From Gammaproteobacteria bacterium (lineage in GTDB: Bacteria > Pseudomonadota > Gammaproteobacteria > QNFN01), in assembly GCA_003645555.1 (NCBI GenBank), contig QNFN01000011.1, forward strand, positions 1-14,073: 14,073 nucleotides of DNA. Reading direction: 5' to 3'. Shown here one piece after another: positions 9,537 to 14,073 of this stretch. The notes under the pieces were generated by a model. The model had not been told where the DNA came from, made no database searches, and was given only the letters and a program-made list of their open reading frames with translations. Both the position numbers and the translations under genes were made by a program. Each line of letters opens with the position of its first letter. Positions within the stretch are counted from its first letter, which is position 1.

Positions 9537-10024
9537 CCCTTGGACTCTCCAGATTGCCCCCGGCCCGGCCGGAGGTCTGCTACCAGGCGTGCCTGGTCGA
9601 TGTCGTCGAAAGCGATGCGCAAGGCTTCGCCATCCACCTCGAACAGCACTTCGTCGCCGTCGAGTCCGCGCAACAGCGCGGTGTAACGTGCGCGCCCTTC
9701 ATGCGGTACGCTGAGCTTCACTTTGGCGCGCCGCCCGGCGAAGCGGGCAAAATCAGCGCGGCTGAACAGTGGCCGATCAACGCCAGGCGATGACACCTCG
9801 AGGGTGTAATCGCCACGGATCGGGTCCTCGACATCGAGCATGCCGCTGACCTGGTGGCTGACCTGTTCGCAATTGTCGATGGTGATGCCCTCTTCACGGT
9901 CGATGTAGATGCGTAGCAACTCGTGCCCACCCTGCGGCAACAACTCGACACCGACCGCCTCGTAACCGAGCCCCTCGATGATCGGCTCAATCAAATTACG
10001 CAGTTTCTCCGGCGCCTGTCGCAT
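9533..10024 (-). CDS. rimP: Ribosome maturation factor RimP
   Basis: RimP binds free 30S subunits and assists assembly around S12 and the central pseudoknot. I chose the ATG at 10024 (163 residues) because [22 protein letters not shown] aligns with the E. coli N-terminus residue for residue. The frame stays open upstream to a non-ATG start near 10105, but that extension would run through two leader hairpins and has no family support. Conserved segments are [11 protein letters not shown] (38-47), [18 protein letters not shown] (52-69) and [12 protein letters not shown] (75-86). The Shine-Dalgarno is poor (GGGAT only). The stop overlaps the nusA start by four bases. Confidence 0.95.
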   Translation of the reverse strand: MRQAPEKLRNLIEPIIEGLGYEAVGVELLPQGGHELLRIYIDREEGITIDNCEQVSHQVSGMLDVEDPIRGDYTLEVSSPGVDRPLFSRADFARFAGRRAKVKLSVPHEGRARYTALLRGLDGDEVLFEVDGEALRIAFDDIDQARLVADLRPGRGQSGESKG

Positions 10025-10043
10025 CGCATCCCGTACAAACAAA

Positions 10044-10063
10044 TAAAGGGCCCTGTGGCCCTT
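10044..10063 (-). terminator. Terminator-like hairpin just ahead of rimP (possible attenuator)
   Basis: On the minus strand AAGGGCC-ACAG-GGCCCTT forms a 7-bp stem (10063-10057 with 10052-10046) and is followed by TATTTGTTTG, a U-rich tract. It ends about 20 bases before the rimP ATG. The shape fits an intrinsic terminator or attenuator placed so that only part of the transcripts entering from the tRNA promoter reach rimP-nusA-infB. The short U tract is interrupted, so termination is probably partial. Confidence 0.6.
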
Positions 10064-10074
10064 CCTAAGCACGT

Positions 10075-10104
10075 TGCCAGAAACCGTCCGCGACGTCCCT
10101 GGCA
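10075..10104 (-). promoter_or_regulatory. Stable hairpin in the rimP leader
   Basis: On the minus strand the outer arms TGCCAGGGA and TTTCTGGCA pair (two G-U pairs), and the inner arms CGTC and GACG continue the stem, with one bulged G and a GCG loop. That is about 13 pairs. No U tract follows, so it is not an intrinsic terminator. It could be a processing site or a protein-binding structure in the leader. The function is unknown and inferred only from stem length and position. Confidence 0.5.
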
Positions 10105-10110
10105 CCTAAC

Positions 10111-10137
10111 AAAAAGCCCCGTCGAAACGGGGCTTTT
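10111..10137 (-). terminator. Strong intrinsic terminator after tRNA-fMet
   Basis: On the minus strand AAAAGCCCCGT pairs perfectly with ACGGGGCTTTT around a TTCG loop (11-bp stem), followed by a further T and then GTTAGG, giving a run of five Ts. It begins 20 bases after the tRNA CCA end. This is a textbook Rho-independent terminator, although rimP-nusA-infB lies downstream with no obvious promoter of its own. Read-through or antitermination would therefore be needed to express those genes from the tRNA promoter. Confidence 0.9.
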
Positions 10138-10156
10138 CTCGGTCCACCGTAATGCT

Positions 10157-10233
<77 letters not shown>

Positions 10234-10246
10234 ACAACGGATGCGA

Positions 10247-10275
10247 ATTGTACCCACGCCCCCCGGTGAATACAA
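10247..10275 (-). promoter_or_regulatory. Probable promoter of tRNA-fMet and the rimP operon
   Basis: On the minus strand TTGTAT (10275-10270) and TACAAT (10252-10247) are separated by exactly 17 bases. The -10 box matches 5/6 of consensus; the -35 box matches only the TTG. Transcription would start near 10240, six to eight bases before the mature tRNA 5' end. The boxes lie in the 66-base gap after the nuoN stop. The spacer is unusually G-rich, and a short inverted repeat CCGGT/ACCGG (10263-10279) overlaps the -35 box. Confidence 0.65.
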
Positions 10276-10299
10276 CCGGAATCGCGCGGCTGCGCAACC

Positions 10300-11736
10300 T
10301 CAGCTCAGCGCCCCCAGGCAAAGCGCCATCAGGCCGCCCGGAAACAGGCCGAGAAGAAGCACGGCAAGGCCATTCAGTGACAGGGCCAGGCGCAAGTCAG
10401 GCGCCGCCGTGAGCGGGCTGCGGTCCTCGACTTCATCGAAGTACATCAGCTTGATCACGCGCAGGTAGTAGAAGGCGCCGACGACCGAGAACAGCACGGC
10501 GACAATGGCCAGCCAGATCATGTCGACACGGATCACGGCCTGCAGTACCGACAGCTTGGCGAAAAAACCGACCGTGGGCGGCACTCCGGCCATGGAAAAG
10601 ATCACCAGCAGCATCATGAAGGCGAACCACGGGCTGCGCTCGTTGAGGCCGCGGAAGTCGTCGAGGCTGTCCGCCTCGAACCCCTGGCGGGACAGCAGCA
10701 GGATCATGCCGAAGCCGCCGAGTGCCGTCAGCGCGTAGGTGATGGCATAGAACATCGCCCCGGCGTAGCCCTCCGGCGTACCGGCCAGGATGCCGAGCAG
10801 GATGAAACCAACGTGGGAGATGGTCGAGTAGGCGAACATGCGCTTGAGGTTGGTCTGGGCGATGGCGACCACGTTGCCGAGCGCCAGCGACAGCACCGCC
10901 AGCACCACCAGCATCTGCTGCCAGTCGGCGTGCAGCGGGGCCAGCCCCTCGGCCAGGACCCGCATCATCAAGGCGAACGCGGCGATCTTGGGTGCCGTAC
11001 CGATGTAGACCGTAACCGCGGTCGGAGCGCCGTGATAGACGTCCGGCAGGTACATGTGGAACGGCACCGCGCCGAGTTTGAAGGCAAGTCCGGCGACGAC
11101 GAAGGCGATGCCGAATACCAGCACTGGGTCACCCTGGGTACCACCGGCGACGCGTTCGGCCAGCGTCGCCAGGTCGAGCGTCCCGGTGGCGCCATAGAGC
11201 ATCGACATGCCGTAGAGCAGCAGGCCGGAGGCGAGTGCGCCAAGGACGAAGTACTTCATCGCCGCCTCGGTCGCCGGCAGCGAGTCACGGTCGTAGGCCA
11301 CCAGCGCGTAGAGCGACAGCGACAGCAGTTCGAGACCGAGGTAGACCGTCAACAGGCTGTGCGCCGAGACCATGATCATCATGCCGAGCACGCCGAACAG
11401 GCCGGTGACGTGGAACTCGCCGGTGAACAGGCGGCGCACCCGCAGGTAGTCCTTGGAGTAGAGGAAGACGCCGAACGCCATCAGGTAGATGAATGCCTTG
11501 AGCAGGTCACCCATGGCGTCGCGGACGAAGGTGCCACCAAAGGTCACCTGCGGCTCGGCCGGGATACCGCCGAGGGTCGCCAGCGCGGCGATGACCAGGG
11601 TCAACTGGGTCAGCAGGTAGGTCAGGTTGCGCCGTTCCTCGCTGATGTAGAGGTCGATCACCAGGATGGCGCAGGCCATCGTCAGGACGATGATCTCAGG
11701 CAGCGCCAGGGCGAAAGTGGGGATCTGGAAACTCAT
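10300..11736 (-). CDS. nuoN: NADH:quinone oxidoreductase (complex I) subunit N
   Basis: NuoN is one of three antiporter-like membrane subunits of complex I that translocate protons during NADH oxidation by quinone. The 478-residue protein is almost entirely hydrophobic, with about 14 membrane helices expected. Key charged residues of the family are present: E136 in [15 protein letters not shown]220 in [19 protein letters not shown]250 in GTAPKIAAF, and K394 in GFFAKL, the last on the broken helix. The ATG start has AGGA about seven bases upstream and lies 28 bases after nuoM. As the usual last gene of a nuo operon, it is followed by tRNA-fMet with no clear terminator between. Confidence 0.97.
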   Translation of the reverse strand: MSFQIPTFALALPEIIVLTMACAILVIDLYISEERRNLTYLLTQLTLVIAALATLGGIPAEPQVTFGGTFVRDAMGDLLKAFIYLMAFGVFLYSKDYLRVRRLFTGEFHVTGLFGVLGMMIMVSAHSLLTVYLGLELLSLSLYALVAYDRDSLPATEAAMKYFVLGALASGLLLYGMSMLYGATGTLDLATLAERVAGGTQGDPVLVFGIAFVVAGLAFKLGAVPFHMYLPDVYHGAPTAVTVYIGTAPKIAAFALMMRVLAEGLAPLHADWQQMLVVLAVLSLALGNVVAIAQTNLKRMFAYSTISHVGFILLGILAGTPEGYAGAMFYAITYALTALGGFGMILLLSRQGFEADSLDDFRGLNERSPWFAFMMLLVIFSMAGVPPTVGFFAKLSVLQAVIRVDMIWLAIVAVLFSVVGAFYYLRVIKLMYFDEVEDRSPLTAAPDLRLALSLNGLAVLLLGLFPGGLMALCLGALS

Positions 11737-11764
11737 CGTCGGTTCCTGTCGGCGAAGTGTGCGA

Positions 11765-13279
11765 TCACAGCTTCGACTGGATTACGTGCTGGATCAGGTT
11801 GTCGATGCTGGCGTGCATGACGTCGACCAGCGGTGCCGGGTACAGGCCCAGGGTCAGGACCGCGACGGCGAGCACGCCCAGGATCACGGTCTCGCGTGTA
11901 TTGATGTCCTTGAGGGTGGCCACGCCCTCGTGGCGCACTTCGCCGTAGATCACCCGCTTGACCAGCCACAGGGTGTAGGCAGCGCCCAGGATCAGGGTTA
12001 TCGCCGCGAGGAAAGCGAACCAGACGTTGGCCTTGAAACTCGACAGGATGACCATGAATTCACCGACGAAGCCGGAAGTTCCCGGCAACCCGGCGTTGGC
12101 CATGGCGAACAGCACCATGAAGCCGGCGAACAGCGGCATGGTATGGACCACGCCGCCGTAGTCACCAATCTGGCGACTGTGCAGGCGGTCGTACATGACA
12201 CCGACGCAGAGGAACAGCGCGCTGGAGATGAAACCGTGCGAGACCATCTGCACCATGCCACCCTCGATACCGAGCTGGGCGCCCTGGGTCGAACCGGTCT
12301 TTTCCAGGATGCCGAAGACGACGAAAAAGCCGAGGGTGACGCAGCCCATGTGGGCGATCGACGAGTAGGCGATCAGCTTCTTCATATCCTGTTGCACCAG
12401 CGCCACCAGGCCGATGTAGACCACCGCAACCAGTGACAGGCCAATCACCAGCCAGTCGAGGCTGTGGCTGGCGTCCGGGGTGATCGGCAGGCTGAAACGC
12501 AGGAACCCGTAGCCACCCAGTTTCAACAGGATCGCCGCCAGGATCACCGAGCCGCCGGTTGGCGCCTCGACGTGGGCATCCGGCAACCAGGTGTGTACCG
12601 GCCACATCGGCACCTTGACGCCGAAGGCGATCAGGAAGGCGAGGAAAATCAGCACCTGCGCTCCCATCGCCAACGGCATGGCGTGGAAATCGAGGATCGA
12701 GAAACTGCCGGACTCCAGGTACATGTAGATCAGCGCGACCAGCATGAACACCGAACCGAAAAACGTGTAGAGGAAGAACTTGATGGTCGCGTAGACCCGG
12801 CGCGGACCGCCCCAGATGCCGATGATCAGGAACATCGGGATCAGCATGGCTTCCCAGAAGACGTAGAAGAGCATGGCGTCGAGGGACGAAAAAACGCCAA
12901 TCATCAGCCCTTCCATGATCAGGAAGGCGCCCATGTACTGCGCCACCCGCTTCTGGATCACCTCCCAGCCAGCCAGCACCACCAGCACGGTGGTGAAGGT
13001 AGTCAGCAGGATCAGCGGCATCGAAATACCGTCGATGCCGAGGAAGTACTCGATATTGAAGCTCTCGACCCAGGGCGTGCGCTCGACGAACTGCATGGCC
13101 GCGGTGCTGCTGTCGAAGCCGGAGATGAGTGGCACGCTGACCAGGAAGGAGAGTACCGAGACCGCCAGCGCCAGGCGTCGCGTGCGCTCGGCATGGGTGT
13201 CGCCCGAAGCGAGTACGGCGAAACCACCGAGGATCGGCAGCCAGATGCAGAGGCTAAGAATGGGGAACCCAGCAGACAT
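11765..13279 (-). CDS. nuoM: NADH:quinone oxidoreductase (complex I) subunit M
   Basis: NuoM is the middle antiporter-like proton-pumping subunit of complex I in the inner membrane. The 504 residues (E. coli 509) contain the conserved E143 in [11 protein letters not shown]222 in [19 protein letters not shown]253 in LLKLGGYG, and E407 in GFVGEFMV on the broken helix, which replaces the lysine seen in NuoL and NuoN as is normal for NuoM. The ATG start has AGAGGAAA about seven bases upstream. It sits 22 bases after nuoL and 28 before nuoN, so the three are clearly co-transcribed. Confidence 0.98.
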   Translation of the reverse strand: MSAGFPILSLCIWLPILGGFAVLASGDTHAERTRRLALAVSVLSFLVSVPLISGFDSSTAAMQFVERTPWVESFNIEYFLGIDGISMPLILLTTFTTVLVVLAGWEVIQKRVAQYMGAFLIMEGLMIGVFSSLDAMLFYVFWEAMLIPMFLIIGIWGGPRRVYATIKFFLYTFFGSVFMLVALIYMYLESGSFSILDFHAMPLAMGAQVLIFLAFLIAFGVKVPMWPVHTWLPDAHVEAPTGGSVILAAILLKLGGYGFLRFSLPITPDASHSLDWLVIGLSLVAVVYIGLVALVQQDMKKLIAYSSIAHMGCVTLGFFVVFGILEKTGSTQGAQLGIEGGMVQMVSHGFISSALFLCVGVMYDRLHSRQIGDYGGVVHTMPLFAGFMVLFAMANAGLPGTSGFVGEFMVILSSFKANVWFAFLAAITLILGAAYTLWLVKRVIYGEVRHEGVATLKDINTRETVILGVLAVAVLTLGLYPAPLVDVMHASIDNLIQHVIQSKL

Positions 13280-13301
13280 CGATTACTTTCCTCTTCCCCG
13301 C

Positions 13302-14073
13302 TCAGCCGAGCGCGAACCAGCCGAGCGCCACCACCAGTCCGATGATCATGGCGAAGGCGTAGTGATACAGGTATCCGGACTGCATCCGGCGCGCGACCCC
13401 GGCGAACCAGCCGACCGCGCTGGCCGAACCGTTGATCACCAGGTTGTCGATCAGGCCGACGTCACCGCCCTGCCACAACCGGGTTCCTATCCCGCGGCTG
13501 CCGCCGGCGAATACCGCCTCGTTGAAATCGTCAAAACCGTACTTGTTGAGCAACACGCCGTGCAGGCGCGGGAAGCGTCGGGCCAGGGCTTCGGCAATCT
13601 GCGGCCGCTGCGTGTAGACGTACCAGGCAGTGCCCAAACCGGCCATCGCCAGCCAGAATGGCGGCTGCATCAGGCCGTGGAGCATGAACGCCAGCGGGCC
13701 ATGGAAGTCGGCGCCGATCTGGCCGAGGACGTCATGTGCCGGCAGGACGAAAATCGCCTCACCGAAGTAGCCGCCGAACAGCACCGGTCCGATGGTTAAG
13801 TAGCCGATAATGACAGACGGTATGGCCAACGCGATCAGCGGGCCGGTGACCACCCACGAGGTCTCATGCAGGTGCTCGCGAGTATGCGCGTCCATCCGCT
13901 CCTCGGTGTGGAACACCAGGAAGAACATCCGGAAGCTGTACAGCGCGGTGATGAACACACCGATCAACACCGCCGCGTAGGCGATCCCGGAACCGGGCAG
14001 CGTCGAATGGTGCACCGCCTCGATGATGCCGTCCTTGGAGAAAAAGCCGGAGAAACCGGGGAAGCCGATCAGC
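13302..14073 (-). CDS. nuoL: NADH:quinone oxidoreductase (complex I) subunit L, C-terminal part
   Basis: NuoL is the distal antiporter-like subunit of complex I and carries the long lateral helix that braces the membrane arm. The frame is open to the right edge, so the start lies outside; an internal GTG near 14015 is not the true start. The visible 256 residues begin LIGFPGFSGFFSKDGIIEAV, with the conserved lysine of the broken helix at 14034-14036. The rest covers the distal membrane helices, the region expected to form the lateral helix (around DDFNEAVFAGGSRGIGTRLW), and the final anchoring helix YHYAFAMIIGLVVALGWFAL. The stop lies 22 bases before nuoM. Confidence 0.97.
   Translation of the reverse strand, partial: LIGFPGFSGFFSKDGIIEAVHHSTLPGSGIAYAAVLIGVFITALYSFRMFFLVFHTEERMDAHTREHLHETSWVVTGPLIALAIPSVIIGYLTIGPVLFGGYFGEAIFVLPAHDVLGQIGADFHGPLAFMLHGLMQPPFWLAMAGLGTAWYVYTQRPQIAEALARRFPRLHGVLLNKYGFDDFNEAVFAGGSRGIGTRLWQGGDVGLIDNLVINGSASAVGWFAGVARRMQSGYLYHYAFAMIIGLVVALGWFALG

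Noticed and set aside
10025..10105. An N-terminal extension of rimP by 27 residues
   Set aside because: It would be translated through two leader hairpins, has no family support, and the ATG at 10024 aligns exactly with known RimP starts.
10813..11820. A 335-codon plus-strand open frame antisense to nuoN and the nuoM end
   Set aside because: It is a shadow of membrane-protein codons, giving an implausible Gln/His/Glu/Asp-rich product; nuoN and nuoM are certain from their conserved residues.
12464..13345. A 293-codon plus-strand open frame antisense to nuoM
   Set aside because: It has the same antisense-shadow character and crosses the nuoM-nuoL junction.

Overview
The window is a housekeeping stretch of a GC-rich gammaproteobacterial chromosome. 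The order tRNA-fMet, rimP, nusA, infB, rbfA, truB, rpsO, pnp is the classical gammaproteobacterial arrangement (metY-rimP-nusA-infB operon running into rpsO-pnp in E. coli). Every protein aligns closely by eye with its E. coli or Pseudomonas counterpart. Complex I genes directly upstream of the tRNA, and glnD convergent with pnp, differ from E. coli and would suit an environmental gammaproteobacterium such as a Chromatiales-like lineage. That lineage guess is inference from layout and GC richness only.

Layout, left to right. Positions 1-1425 (+) hold the 3' part of glnD, a nitrogen-status sensor and PII uridylyltransferase. A perfect 30-bp palindrome at 1443-1472 separates it from pnp, which converges on it. 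From there to the right end everything lies on the minus strand and is transcribed right to left: nuoL (5' end beyond the window), nuoM, nuoN, initiator tRNA-fMet, a leader with three hairpins, rimP, nusA, infB, rbfA, truB, a 127-nt gap with a probable promoter, rpsO and pnp. No stretch of more than 300 bases lacks a gene; the longest gaps are the rimP leader (about 130 nt) and the truB-rpsO gap (127 nt).

How the genes work together. nuoL, nuoM and nuoN encode the three antiporter-like, proton-pumping membrane subunits of NADH:quinone oxidoreductase. The second block serves early gene expression: initiator tRNA and IF2 (translation initiation), RimP, RbfA and S15 (30S assembly), TruB (tRNA U55 pseudouridine), NusA (transcription elongation and termination) and PNPase (RNA decay). 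The visible control elements are a promoter just ahead of the tRNA, a strong intrinsic terminator after it, two further hairpins before rimP (one terminator-like), and a probable separate promoter for rpsO-pnp.

I found no mobile element, CRISPR array, defence system, toxin-antitoxin pair or unknown gene, and nothing that amounts to a new biological system. The points most worth a second look are small: a U1-U72 mismatch in the initiator tRNA, the triple-hairpin leader, a very short rpsO-pnp spacer that leaves no room for an E. coli-type pnp leader, and an acidic insertion in the NusA N-terminal domain.
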